DNA of 64,000 nt from Triglochin maritima (Eukaryota; Streptophyta; Magnoliopsida; Alismatales; Juncaginaceae), in contig OY821790.1 in the NCBI GenBank assembly GCA_963682175.1, positions 1,562,501-1,626,500 of the forward strand, given 5' to 3'. The number at the start of each line of letters is the position of its first letter. The first letter of the stretch is position 1. Under the pieces are notes generated by a model. It had not been told where the DNA came from. It was given only the letters and a program-made list of their open reading frames with translations, and did no database searches. Shown piece after piece: positions 10,477 to 22,816 of the stretch. Both the position numbers and the translations under genes were made by a program.

Positions 10477-12171
10477 ATGGCTTCAACATCAAATCATGTA
10501 GAGGGTTTGTGCACAACTAGACCTCCTTTGCTAAATGGGTCAAATTATGATTATTGGAAGAATAGGATGAAAATATTCCTAATTTCCAGTGACCTAAAGT
10601 TTTGGATGTTTCTTACAAACCCCTACACCCCTCCTAAGGAAGAAGAACTTGCCACATTAACTAGGGCTAAAATGAAAGAAATAGAGATGAACTCTAAAAT
10701 CATGAATATCTTGTATTGTGGCCTTAATAAGGGAGAATATAATAGGATTAGGGGTTGTGAGAGTGCGCATGAAATTTTGCATAGATTGCAAATGCATCGT
10801 GAGGGTGATAGCAAAACTAAGGAAACTCGCATTAGTCTTCTCATGCATAAATATGAAATCTTTTCTATGCAAATCAGTGAAAACATAAGATAAATGAACA
10901 CTCACTTCACCGATATTACTAAATCTCTTTTAGTTCTTGGAAGAAAAATAAATGAAGGAGAGATGACAAGAAAGTTCCTCCGGTCGTTAAGCAATGATTG
11001 GGAAGACAAGGTGGTTGCTATTGAAGAAGCTCATGACCTTTCCCAACTCAAGATGGAGGAATTAATTGGAAAGTTGATGGCCTATGAACTTCAAATCAAC
11101 GATCGAAAGGAGAAGGAAACCTCCAAGAACAAACCCACCTTGGCATTACATGCAAATCTTGATGAACCAAGGAGGAGTGTAGAAGATGAGGACATTGAAG
11201 TCCTAGCGAAAGACTTCTTCAAATACCTCAAGAAGGATAAGGGAGAAAAGAATGAAAGAAGAGGTAGAAGAAGTGAAATGAGAGAAAAGAAGAAGGAGAA
11301 GGAGGAGAGTGAAAATGAGAGAAAAGAGAAGGAGAAGAAAAATGAGAGGAGGGAGAGAAGGAGAGAAAAGGAGAAGAAAAATGAGAGAAGGAAGAAAATG
11401 AGGGAAAAGGAGAGGAGTAAGAGAAAAGAGAAGAGGTTGGAAGCTCACAATGCTACTTGGGACGATTCATCGTCATCATCTTCATCCCAATCAACCGCAC
11501 CTTCATCAACCAAGGAATATGCACATATGTGCTACATGACAATTCAAGATGAAGGAAGTGAGGTATCCTCTAACTCGTACTCTACTAGAACACATTCATG
11601 CTCAACTAAGTCATATGCTAGTAATAGCTCACATTCTAGCGTTACTGAAGAAACTTATACACATGATGAGCTTCAAAATGCATTCCATGACTTAGTTAAA
11701 CAATATGAGATTATTTGTGAAAAGAACAAGAATGCTAGAAAGTTAATAAATAATCTCCAAAGTCCAATTGAAACATGCACTAATGAGAAGAATGAGGTGC
11801 TTGCTAGACATGAGGAAAATGCATTGAAAATTGGTAGTCTAAAAGCAACACGTAGTGGTAGTGAACAACTAGATCTTCAAGCTTGCAACGCACAATTAAG
11901 AAAAAATCTAGAAAAAATCACTAATGGAACCAAAATGCTTGACATGCTATTAGGTAGTCAAAGACAATCTTTGCAAAAACATGGTTTAGGATATAATGCA
12001 AAATTGAAAAACCATGTATCTCATACTACACTAAATGGCAAGCATGTGTTTATTAATCATAGCTCTTCAAGTGTGTGTGCTCCTAAAACCAAAATGGTTT
12101 GGGTTCCCAAAGCTAACATTCAAGGACCCAAAGTTGTTTGGGTACCTAAATCTACTCTTGTAGGTGCTTGA
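10477..12171 (+). pseudogene. Copia gag with charged insert, one internal stop
   Basis: The capsid/nucleocapsid precursor starts at ATG 10477 (MASTSNHVEG). LLNGSNYDYWKNRMKIFL is the typical N-terminal block and MHREGDSKTKETRISLLMHK belongs to the UBN2-type gag domain. A TAA at 10891-10893 interrupts one continuous frame. After MTRKFLRSLSNDWEDKVVAI comes a run of about 75 residues almost entirely K, E and R (11230-11440), where related gags have a short linker. Then AHNATWDDSSSSSSSQ, AHMCYMTIQDE, a coiled-coil-like HDELQNAFHDLVKQYE block and a C-terminal WVPK repeat follow. No CCHC zinc knuckle is present. The frame ends TGA at 12171 with no pol. It is intact apart from the stop, so it may be a recent degenerate copy of a gag-only element. 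Confidence 0.85.
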
Positions 12172-12801
12172 AGAGGAAATCGGTGGTGACCGGGCAAGCT
12201 TGAGAGTCGAATCCAAAGCCGGTTGCATCACCGAATGGAGATTAGAACCAAATTCAAAGTGTTAAAGTGGGTATAAATTTTTATCCTCTAAATTTTTTGA
12301 ATCAATTAGTTCTAGTCTGGGTAATAATATGCTTAATTGACATATCAAATATTCATTCAATGCATATATTAAAATCTGAATCACATCCATTGCTTAAGTG
12401 TCAAATTTGTAAATGGATGTCAAAAGAGGGAATTAATACATCACATGCCTATTTGATATATTTTGCTTGATGTTAAAAGGGGAGAATTAAAATTGAATTT
12501 CATCTATAAATTATATTCATATTGTTATGGGAGCTTATTGAAAGTCATTTACTTAGAGTAATGAAGTGCAAAATTTACGGGGAACAACTTCATTAGAACA
12601 CATGCAAATTCCATGTTAATCTTATATGTTTTGAGTGATGTCAAAGGGGGAGAGATAATAAAGGGGTTAACTTGAAATTTGATAAAAAAAATTGAATAAA
12701 AACTATGCACATCCATAAAGGGAGCATTTTTATGCATAGTTTACAACTAAAAATTTCAAGTATTAAGATATAGGTTGCCATCATAAAAAAAGGGGGGAGA
12801 G
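12172..12801 (+). other. 3' noncoding region and PPT of Copia copy A
   Basis: This AT-rich stretch without coding signal ends in the purine tract AAAAAAAGGGGGGAGAG (12785-12801). The distance from gag stop to PPT is only about 610 bases, which excludes a hidden pol. Confidence 0.75.
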
Positions 12802-13479
12802 TGTTGGCTTTTTGGCCTTAATCTATGTTTTGATGATTTAATCAACCTAATCTTAATTGTAATCGATGTAGAGTAGCACACATATTGCATAACATATATA
12901 TTGCTTTGTGCTAACTTCTACAGGTGATTAAGACTCAAGGAAGAAAGGACTCAAGTCAAGACATGTAATCAAGCTAATTTGAAGACATGTAATTTGCATT
13001 TCTTTTCAGTCTTAGGAACATTGTGTAATTAAGCATACTTGAGCTAAAATCAACTCACATACACACTAGGTTCCCTATAGAAGTCACACACAAAATTTCA
13101 CTTGATTTGGACTTCAATAGATCACCCAAACTAGAATCGGAAAACATTTAAACAATTACTTGAACTGCCAGGGCCAAATCAGTTGACTGGAATGAGTTCT
13201 TCATTCGACCGATTGGGTTGTTTATTCTGTTACAGGATTTAGTGTCAATTCCGGTCGACCGTTTAGAGCTTTTTCTTCGACCGTCGACACGTGTCACATG
13301 ACCGTTAGACTTGTCGTATTCCACAACGGTCGGATTTCCCAAACCCTCAATTTTACCAAACTTCCGGTCAACTGAAACATTCCTAGAGGTCAACCGATCC
13401 AACATTTCTTGGTCACCCTGAACACTTTGTTAGCTTTTGGTGGAACATATCCCAATACCCGATCGACCGAAACCCCATT
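12802..13479 (+). mobile_element. 3' LTR of Copia copy A, 3'-truncated
   Basis: It starts TGTTGGCTTTTTGG after the PPT and follows the 5' LTR through the first half of the CGGTCGACCG array. It breaks at about 13479 (ccgaaaccccatttctt) where chromovirus coding sequence begins. TATA, R and U5 are lost. Confidence 0.8.
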
Positions 13480-15078
13480 TCTTATCACCCCTGAGTAGGA
13501 AGGTTGAGTTGTCAGCTCCTAGTTTGTGCATTCAGGAGTGGAGGCTACTCGAGACCTTGTCAGAGTGGAAGTCGTTCATAGAGGACCTTGAGGGTGCAGT
13601 GGTAGCTGGGTTGGCAGTAGAGTCGCAGACAATTTCAAGAGTTGTACAACCTCATATAGCAAATGATGAGCTAGCCAGTCTGATGTAGTTAACTGCTAAA
13701 GACGGATCTGACTTCAGTGTGGGAGTAGATGGTGGCTTGAGGTTCAGGAGTTGTATCTGGGTGCCGAGCATAGACTAGCTGAGAGATGGTATCATGAGGA
13801 GGCACACAGAGCTAGATATTCTATCCATCCAGGGAGCACGAAGATGTATAAGGACCTGCAATGGAATTTCTGGTCGAAGGGAATGAAGCAAGACATAACT
13901 GATTTCGTGACCAGGTGCTTGGTTTGTCAGTAGGTGAAGATTGAGCACCAGCAACTAGCAGGTCAGAAGTAGAGTATAGAGTTGCCAGAATGGAAGTGGG
14001 AGCATGTGACGATGGATTTCGTCACTAGTTTGCTAAAGACGTGGAGATTCCATGATGGGATTTGGGTTATAGTTGATCAACTGACCAAGTCGGCGCATTC
14101 TTAGCTATTAAGATTACTTTACCTCTGGAAAGTCTAGTTAGGTTGTATGTTTAGGAGAAAGTCCGACCGCATGGAGTACGAGTGAGCATTATTTCTGATA
14201 GGGATCCTATATTCACCTCCTCATTTTGGGGTAGTCTACAGAAGGCTTTGGGGACTCAGTTGAAGTTCAGCACAACTTTTTATCCACAGACAGACGGTCA
14301 GTCTGAGAGGACGATCTAGACCCTGGAGGACATGCTGAAAGCTTGCACAATGGATTGGGCAGGGCATTGGGATTAACATTTGTCGTTGATAGAGTTTGCC
14401 TACAACAACTACCATTCGAGTATTGGGATGGCACCATACGATGTTCTCTATGGTCGGCCTTGCAGATCACCGATAGGCTGAAGTGATGTGGGCGAGCGGC
14501 AGCTTGTTGGGCCTAAGCTTCTACAGATGTACGTAGAAAAGTTTTGCGTGATTCGACATAGATTAACAACACCTCAGAGGAGGCAGGTGAGTTACGTAGA
14601 TAGGCGTAGGTGAGAGTTGAGGTTTGAGGTGGGCGATCATGTATTCCTGAAGATCTCACCAGCTCGAGGAGTGATGAGATTCGGGAAGAAAGGGAAGCTC
14701 AGTCCAAGGTATGTCGAACCGTTCGAGATCCTATATCAAGTTGGAGAGGTTGCCTACCGGATTGCTTTGTCACCACAGTTTTTGGGTCTTCACAATGTCT
14801 TCCATGTATCGATGTTGCGGAAGTAAGTAGTAGATTCTTCTCACGTGATTGAGGTTCCAGATATCAGTGAGGATTTGTCTCTTCAGGAGAGACCCTTGGA
14901 GATTGTAGATTAGATGGAGCATCAACTCAGGAGGACGACCATTCCTATGGTGAAGGTCAGGTGGCAGCATCACAGTGAGCGTGAGGCTACTTTGGAGACT
15001 GAGGAGGATGTCCGGAAGAAGTATCCAGAGTTATTCGATAAGCAACTTGTCTTTAATTTCATGGACGAAATTCTTTAA
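13480..15078 (+). pseudogene. Chromovirus (Tekay/Del-like) RNase H end and integrase
   Basis: A 5'-truncated pol 3' end. SRKVELSAPS and EWKSFIEDL are the RNase H to integrase linker. The HHCC zinc-binding domain includes HPGSTKMYKDLQWNFW and CLVCQ (about 13790-13931). The DDE core shows MDFVT at 14012, [10 protein letters not shown] near 14195 and the Glu in QTDGQSERT near 14285. [20 protein letters not shown] and a C-terminal VGDHVFLKISP/LSPRYVEPFEI/HNVFHVSMLRK follow, then a final KVRWQHHSEREATLETEED-like tail and TAA at 15076. Many codons read TAG where Gln or Trp is expected, so it is dead. It is followed directly by a PPT (15079-15089) and its LTR. Confidence 0.9.
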
Positions 15079-15089
15079 GAAGAGTGGAT

Positions 15090-15752
15090 TGTTATGTCCT
15101 AACCCTTGTTTAGTGGGTTAATTGGCGTTTAGGTGGCTGTTTGGATAGAATTGGATTGGACGACTGAGATTGGTTGTGGAGAGGAATATAAAAGGTTTGA
15201 TTTTCTCTCTCTCTCACTCGCACTAGTCTCTCTCTCACACTCTCTCACCCATTCGCTTCCCCAGCCATCTGAGGTGTCAGTGACGTGTGGTGGACGGAGA
15301 GAAAGGAGTTGTGGTCGCGATTGCTGAAGGAAGGGTGATTGTTGTGCAGGTGAAGTTCGCCGAAGATAAGGCTTCCCGGGTAGAGATGTTTGTTGTGGTT
15401 CTTCAAGGACTTCTACAAGCCTTAAAGGTTTGTCAAGCTTTACTTTTATGCTCACCTAAGCTTGTGTGGGTGTTGGAGTGGTCACCGGTAGGCCGAAAGG
15501 CTCGTCGAAGGTAGTGTGCAGCAGAATTATGCACTGTAACGGTCGACCAAGGGTGGATTTGGTCGACCGATCGTAGTGTAATTTGGGCATTTATATTTCA
15601 CACCGGTCGAGCGATACCCTTGGGTGGTCGACTGGTTATGCATTTTGAGCGAGAAGATAACCGCCCTGAGAGTTTTTGATCGACCGGGACCCCTTGCCGT
15701 TCGATCGAAAGCATTATTTTAAGTCGGTTGGGGTTGTAGACCTCAAAATGGT
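15090..15752 (+). mobile_element. Chromovirus 3' LTR, first segment
   Basis: It starts TGTTATGTCCTAACCC after the purine tract, with TATAAAAG at 15187-15194 and a CT-rich stretch after it. CGGTCGACCG-type motifs begin near 15540, downstream of the TATA and so in transcribed sequence. At 15753 it is interrupted; it resumes at 24226. The last bases ATGGT (15748-15752) are the left copy of the target duplication of the inserted composite element. Confidence 0.8.
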
Positions 15753-17166
15753 TGATTGATGGTTAAACGTTTCAAATAACCGCAAGTGCATGGCTGCGTT
15801 GAAGCGGTGGCAAATACGGTTCAAAAACACAGGGAGGTGTGTCGACTTTGGTTAGTCCGATGGCGAGTGGGAAACAAGGTGGAGCAAATGTGATTACACT
15901 ACACTAAACTAAGAATGACAAACAATAAAACTAAACCCCATGGAGTGGAGGTGTGTAGGTATGTGTGTGTGTGAGTGGGTCTTCTTTTCCATTAGGAACA
16001 AGTGTAGTTTTTGTGGCATACACGTAGAAGCTAGGTGTAGAATCCCAGTGTAGGATACACAACACTACATGGCAAACCATGAACATGCATATCTCACATA
16101 AAGTTGAGGTTGATTTTAGATTCTCAAGCATGCAATAAGTACCTAGTGTGGCCATTAAAGCATCAATCAATCCTACATACAACCTAAATCATTCATGTAA
16201 ATGTGCACCAAACATGGATCCATACATAACAAGTCATTCCCATCAAACCATATCAAGCAACAAGATAAACTCTAAAGCTAGCATGAGATAAGTACCTAGT
16301 GTCGACATTATCTCATCTAATACAAGTTTAAGCATGCTACAAGTATAGATCTATATTAAGTATATGAAATGGTAGAAATAGAAGAACCCAAAAACATCAC
16401 ATATTTTACATTACCTCCACCTCAAATGGTGATGGAACTACTCACTACTCATTAAGAAAAGAACACAAAACAAAATTAAACTAAACATGCAAGAAGAGAC
16501 AATATAAACTAACTAAGAAAAATTATTTTATTTACATGACTCACATTACCAGTAACATTCTTCTCCACCTTGAGTTTTGCGCCAAGGCTTACTCCAAGTA
16601 GAGAGAATGCCACCAAGCAATGGGTAAATACAAAAGGAGGAGGAGGAGTTCTATTTATAGTCATAGAAAAAGGCAATCGGGGACAATCCCCCCATATGGG
16701 ACTAAAACACTACTAAAAATAGACATAAAACACTCTAATACATGACTCGACTAATCCAGACCAAAACAGGCCGCCAATTAGCGGTCGTGGGCCGCCAACT
16801 GGCGGTCTATATAGTCTAGATGTTGGGGTGAGGTTGTCTGGCACGATTTCTTCATGTTTGATGCGCCCTAATCGGTTGTGTAGGTTGCGACCTGAATCTA
16901 ATTGCCAAAATACTCCTCATGATGGTGTGGAGTTTCTTCATTTGCTCATTGGTCCTTTGGTTTTACATTCGGGTCCCTCTCTCTTACATCTCAGTCCCCA
17001 AGTCTTGCAACTCAGTCCTTTTCCTTGCTTTTGAGTCCTTTTTGTGCCTCATCTCCTTAAACATGCTTATTCCTGAAACGTAAACATAAAACTAGTTACG
17101 TAGCATTGTTTACGTGAAAGATAACAAATATAAGACACAAATGTATACTTGATATGATGTCAATCA
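15753..17166 (-). mobile_element. Inverted Athila-type LTR at left of the composite
   Basis: On the minus strand it runs from TGATTGACATC (17166) to CAATCA (15753), 1414 bases. It has the U5 hairpin and GTGCACTTGCGG near 15773-15810, twin palindromes at 16769-16786 and 16790-16807, and a TATA box (TATAAATAG) near 16650 on the minus strand. No PPT, PBS or internal sequence of its own adjoins it. Confidence 0.85.
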
Positions 17167-18577
17167 ATTGACATCATATCATGCATATATTCGTGTCTTA
17201 TATCCTTTATTTTTAGCCTAAGCAATGCTACGTACTGAGTTTTATGTTTCAGTTTCAGGAATAAACAGGTTTGGGAAGAAGAGACGCAAAAAAGGACTTA
17301 AAAGCAAGGAAAATGACTGAATTGCAGGACTTATGGACTGAGATGCAAGAGATAAGGACCTGGATGTAAACAAAAAGGATCAATGAGCGAATCAAAGAGT
17401 TTTACACCATCAAGATGAGTATTTTAGCAATTAGATCCGGGCCCAAATATAAACAACCAAATCGGGTTCATCACACATCAAGAAATCAAGCCAGACAACC
17501 ACACGCCAAATCCAGACCCGCTCCAAAGCATATAGACCACAAATTGGCGGTCCATTTTGCTCAAGATCCGATAAGATTTCGGCGGGTCATGTATTAGAGT
17601 GTTTTATGTCTATTTGTAGTAGTTCATTAGTCCCACGTTGGGAGATTGTCCCCGATTGCCTTTTTCTATGACTATAAATAGAACTCTTCTTTCCCTTTTG
17701 TATTCACCCATTGCTTGGTGGCATTCTCTCTACTTGGAGTAATCCTTGGAGCAAACTCAAGGTGGAGAAGAATGCTACTTTTGATGTGAGTCACGTAAAT
17801 AAAATATTTTTTCTTAGTTAGTTTTATATTTTCTCTTCTTACATGCTTAGTTAAATTTCCTTTGATCTTCTTTTCTTAATGAGTAGTGAGTAGTTTCATC
17901 CCCATTTGGGGTGGAGGTAATGTAGAATATGTGATGTTTTTGGGTTCTTTTATTTGTGTCATTTCATATGCTTAATATAGATCTATACTTGTAGCATGCT
18001 TAAACTTGTATTAGATAGGATAATGTCCACATTAGGTACTTATCTCATGCTAGCTTTACAATTTTTCTTGTTGCTTGTAATAATTTGATGGGAATGACTT
18101 GTTATGTATGGATCCATGTTTGGTGCACATTCACATGAATGATTTAGTTTGTATGTAGGATTTATTAATACTCCAAGGGCCACACTATGTACTTATTGCA
18201 TGCATGATAATCTAAAATCAACCTCAACTTTATGTGAGATATGCATGTTCATGGTTTGCCATATAGTGTTATGTATCCTACACTTATATTCTACACTAGC
18301 TTCTACTTGTATACCACACAAACTACACTTGTTCCTAACTGCAATAAAGACTCACTTACACACACATACCTACACACCTCCACTCCATGGCAGTTTAGTT
18401 TAATTGTTCGTTCATTCTTAGTTTAGTGTAGTTAGCATAATCAACAACTTCTTCTCCTCTTTTCCCAATTGTCTTCGAACAAACCAGAGTCGACACACCT
18501 CCTTTTTGACACAACCCGTACTTGTCGCGTCGTCACCGACGCCGTGCACTTACGGTTTATTATAACTTATTCAATCA
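17167..18577 (+). mobile_element. 5' LTR of protease-less Athila-type element
   Basis: It begins ATTGACATCATATC, lacking the terminal TG, and ends TCAATCA before the PBS. The palindrome remnant is at 17535-17552, the TATA box (CTATAAATAG) near 17673 and the U5 hairpin GCGTC-gtcacc-GACGC at 18527-18542. It pairs with the 3' LTR at 22817-24225. Confidence 0.85.
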
Positions 18578-18584
18578 AGTTTTT

Positions 18585-18602
18585 TGGCGCCGTTGCCGGG
18601 GA
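18585..18602 (+). promoter_or_regulatory. Primer binding site, tRNA-Asp type
   Basis: TGGCGCCGTTGCCGGGGA matches the 3' end expected for tRNA-Asp, the usual primer of Athila-type elements. It lies seven bases after the LTR end. Confidence 0.9.
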
Positions 18603-19708
18603 GGTGTCTTTTCCAAACTCTGGTTTGGACGATTCGAGTGAGTAATCTTTTGTTTTTAGTTTTTGTTTGTTTCAGGGATATCTTAACATCCAGGGGAGGC
18701 CCCAGGAGAAGAGGGCAGCTATTTGGACTGTCAATCATCAGTCTGAGACCACAATTGACGACCCGGTGAGCTTCGTTTTCTCCACAATTTCTTCTGGTTG
18801 TCTATTATTTCAATCTAGTGGTTCGGGAGCTCAATTTTGCATGTTGTGACCTATAGTTTGCTCCCAGATCAATCAATTCCCCTTTTTAAGACAACTTGAA
18901 CCATAAAACTCTAAGCAAAAGATTAGACTAATTGCCATCTAGGTCATGCATCACATGTAGACCTCGCATGCACATTATCTTTCAGTTACTTTAAATTCCT
19001 GTTGTCTATTAGTGGCGTGAGGTACCTGCACCCATTCTCTCATTCCTGCATGGTTAGAGCATGCATTAGTTAGTAAGGTACAATGTAACAAGAGTGAGGT
19101 GAGTGCTTGTTCGGTGAGTTGCTTGCTAGTCTAAGATTTCAAAACATCTTTAAAGGGCATCATCTATAGTCTTAAAGATAAGGTGGGGGATTTCATCATC
19201 CCATCCTTAGCCCTAAAAAGCACACTCAAGTAAAGTCTTAATCTAAAAGCAAGTAGACATTGGCCCTAGGACTCGGGCGCATTAGGAGAGTGATCTAGTC
19301 ACGGCCGTCATGGCCATATCGACGTTGCCCACTTTGTCGATAGTAGGAGAGACGAGATCTCTGGATCTTGGCTCACTTGCTGGGCTCTGTGGTCTTCGTA
19401 GTAGGGAGGTGAGGCGTGTTTAGGCCGTGTGACCTCGTAGTTAGGCATCGTCTAGCTGTAAAAACCTATAGTGACCGTAGGCTGCTTGAGCCGTGTTTAC
19501 TAGACTAGGCTTCTATCCTCACCCTTTACCCACACTAGCTTTAGGGATTCTTCCCTTCTCCTCTGAGTCGTCTTCTTCTCACCTACTTCTACGTTCTAGT
19601 CACCTCCCCTTTACACTCTTTGTTAGCATTTTAGGGTCGAGTGGAGCACTTTTTGCGAGCTTGGCCTCGTGGTGGTGAGAGTGGTCGACTCGAGCGTTCT
19701 TTGACAAG
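18603..19708 (+). other. 5' leader of the protease-less Athila-type element
   Basis: About 1.1 kb without a convincing coding frame. The block 19255-19480 (from agtagacattggccc to the gtgacctcgtag region) is closely matched at 54299-54530 and 61505-61736 in the tandem elements, far better than the coding region that follows. It could carry packaging or dimerisation signals. Confidence 0.6.
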
Positions 19709-20959
19709 ATGGATGGTTACATGGGTGACCATCCATATCATTGTTGGGACCACGACAATTCTCCTTGGTATTCCGGACGCATGCAGCCTGGGGTGCCTCA
19801 GACAAACACCCCGTATGGTTGGGACAATATTAATTGTGTGGTTGAGCAATCTTCAAATTGGGGTAATATGAGAGAGGCACCGACTGCTAGACCACCATCT
19901 AGTTACGTCGGATCATATGTTGGTCAAAAAACTGAGACATTACGAGAACCTTTGGTCTCTTTCATGCATGTGGTAGATGACATGAGTGCACCGATAGCTC
20001 TTGTAGTTGTACCGTGTGACTATTGCGGGTTGAGTGGTCATGTTTTCGGGGAATGTCCTTATGTTCCCCCAGAGCTTGAGTATGAACACACCTTTTCCCA
20101 AAATGCTCAATGTGACCGTTTTGTATCCGCGTACAACCTGAGAGGGATGGATTCGTGGGGAGACAATTCTTATTTAAATTCTTATACATCATTTCCACCT
20201 CAATATCCTTCTCCGGCATAGCCAGAATTCTACCAACACCCTACTCCGAATCATTGGACTCATTGTCAGCCATCAACACCCAACCCCAAAATTTCCCAAG
20301 CTCCGACTTGAGCCTCACAGTTGACCACATACCTGATTCCTTGAAACAAACTTTTCTTACGCTCATGGAAACCACTCAACAGTCCATAAAAAATATGGCA
20401 ATGCAACTAAGTCAAATGACGCAGGAATTACGTGAATGTGAGGAAGGTAACTTGTCTTGTCAACATGAGGATTTATCTCCTGAAATCGAACCGCCACCAC
20501 ATCCACAAATTCAAAAGCACAATCTTTCAAAGTCAAACTCCTAGTCAGGCTGAGGGACTTGGGGTTTCAATTCAGGATCACATGGTGGGGGATTCGATCC
20601 AAATTGAGAATAGAATGAACCAGTTTCATTTTAAGTTGGCACAGGATTGTGCCTTACCTTTTTGTCTTGTGGCCCTTGAGCTACATGATCTTGTTGTCGT
20701 GCCTTTTAAGGACTCACCTATGGTGGAGCAAGAGCTCCTTAGTACCCTCAATTTCATACGGCCTGATGAGAGTTTGTCTCTCACTATTGTTCCTGATCAT
20801 CTTGGAAATGATGGGACATCAAACAATTACATCGCCAATGGGGGTATTGGGAGTGCCTTAGAGGATACCTTGGGTATGAGACCCACCTTCTGTTCGCCTA
20901 GTGAGTTGGACATGCATAACGAGGTTCTTGACCTCGTTCCGACCCACCAACCTGTTGGT
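19709..20959 (+). pseudogene. Gag remnant with zinc knuckle; no capsid or protease domain
   Basis: From ATG 19709 a 170-residue frame (MDGYMGDHPYHCWDHD...) holds an intact CX2CX4HX4C knuckle, CDYCGLSGHVFGEC, then PPELEYEHTF, which parallels CHSCGRIGHVESEC and PPEMERVNAL of the full gag at 55514. It stops at TAG 20219. Frame changes then lead through QLSQMTQELRECEEGNL (the gag coiled-coil end) and directly to SLTIVPDHLGNDGTSNN/EVLDLVPTHQPVG, ending TAG at 20957-20959. That last piece corresponds to sequence downstream of the protease in the 55514 copy. So the Retrotrans_gag capsid domain and the whole protease have been lost. The element cannot make capsid or protease itself. Confidence 0.7.
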
Positions 20960-22801
20960 TAGAGAGTTTGGATTGACGATGATAACTTCAATTCTGCAAT
21001 GGGAGAAACTCTTCTTCCGTTGGACATTATGTCCCAAACTCTTGAGAGGTTCACTCTCTTTCAGTTTGATCCTTTGAACGAGACGCCTTTGCATCAAATT
21101 TATGAACCTCTCCTTTCATCTTGTGCTCTTTGTGAGGGGGCCCACACATGAGTAATCTGGCCCAGCGTGGTGTCATGTTCCCATTCCAAGTGCATTGACC
21201 CACTTTTGAGGTTCCCATTTGATGTCTTTGACAAACGAAGATGAGAACTTATTTTTATACATATTTATATTTCAAAAAAGAAAATCAAAAAAGAAAGAAA
21301 AAAGAAAAAATACAATAAAAGACATTGATTGTTGTAGGCCCCAACTCTTGTGTATTTGGGCCCCATTTCTTTCACGTATTTGCATCCCTTCTTTAGTATT
21401 TCACAGGTTTTGAGGGCAATTTGGGTTGTGTCCATCAACATAACTATGAACTTCCCTTTGTGCTTCACGTTCGTATGATCTTTTCTTTTTCATGATTAAC
21501 TCCATGTAGTATCATGTTTGCATTCATTGAGAATTCATGAAGTAAGTGTGGGGGGTGTTTTACGTGTGTACATAGTTGAGTCTTTCTCCTTTTGTTTTGT
21601 TTTATTTTGTTTGTATTCATAGGGTAATGTTAGTGTGCTGCATTTAATATCGATATATCTACTTGTCATGATCCTTGGGTGACTTGTCTTCTTTTACTTG
21701 CCTAGTGCTTTAAAATTTTCATTTCTTTCAAAATCTTCATGTGTTTGCAAAAGAAAATGTTTTGTGAGTTTTGCGTGTGTTTAGCATGTGCAAAACCGTT
21801 GAGAGGTAAAGTAAAAAAGAAAGCTCCAAAAATTGTCTGGAACTTGATGCATTAGGATACCTAGTACAGTGGCTTTAGATCCTATCTAGTCATAAGGATG
21901 CATCCCGGTCTTCCCTCGAGGGGCGAGTAATCATTGGGTTTTAGTACTCAAACAATTAAAAAAGTCCACCCTGAACCTAGTGAGAAATTATTCGTGTCGG
22001 TTAGTATAAGGAAGTTTGTCGTAGTCAGAGACCCTTAAACTCTTGTTGTGAAACCTTAGTGTAGGGGTTTTGGTTCATGTGTAGATAATAAATAAGTGGC
22101 TAGGGTGTTCTCTCTTCTCGCACGGCTCCTATCACTCAGGAAATTAGGTCCGATGGGACTTAGTGCCTGGTGCTTTCGGGTCATCTGACTTGGGATACAC
22201 CAACCAAACTCCCATTACACAGGTGGTAGGGATCGCCATATGTGGAGATGTGGGGAAAGGTGTATGTGATAGTGTAAGTCATTATAGGCAATGAGGCACG
22301 AAACCTGACCGTTGGAGAATTACACACCAACTTAGAAAAAATGAAAAAAAGAACAAAAAAGAGGAAATGGTAATGCAAATAAGAACCTTAATGGACTTTA
22401 CACTTTGTATCATTTGAGGATGTTAAGGTTGCCATTGTCTTTCACTTAATTCCTTAATTAACTTGCACGAATGATTTATTATGCTAGGTGTGAGGACGGA
22501 ATACATATAGAGAGTCGTCCCATAGAATTACCATGTCCAATGATCGACAAAAATAGGCCCAACGAGTCCTGTTGCTAGATTGAATATTTCATCAATGTTC
22601 GGATTTTGTTGGGATATCCGCTGAAAACCCTCAGGAGACAGCACTCCTCCTCCTCGGCGACAAGGAGGTTTTTACGGCTTGTTGCACATGCTAATTGCAA
22701 GCGTAATTCCTACGAAAGTGAGTTAGGATTTCTTGTTTTTCGTATGCTTTCATTTCTTCCATTTTTCTCTTTCTTTGTTTTGCTCGGGACTAGCAAAAAC
22801 T
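20960..22801 (+). other. 3' noncoding internal region, protease-less element
   Basis: There is no coding signal. It contains an A-rich stretch (21270-21325), the internal purine tract AAGTGTGGGGGGTG near 21543-21558, and long blocks shared with 57930-59400 and, reversed, 40800-42300. Confidence 0.65.
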
Positions 22802-22816
22802 AGGTGTAGGGGTATT
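22802..22816 (+). promoter_or_regulatory. Polypurine tract, protease-less element
   Basis: AGGTGTAGGGGTATT directly precedes the LTR start TGGTTGACATC at 22817. One base differs from the tracts at 2874 and 59388. Confidence 0.75.

Noticed and set aside
19623..19871. Overlapping minus- and alternate-frame ORFs in the gag leader region
   Set aside because: They shadow the zinc-knuckle frame 19709-20221 and have no recognisable motif.
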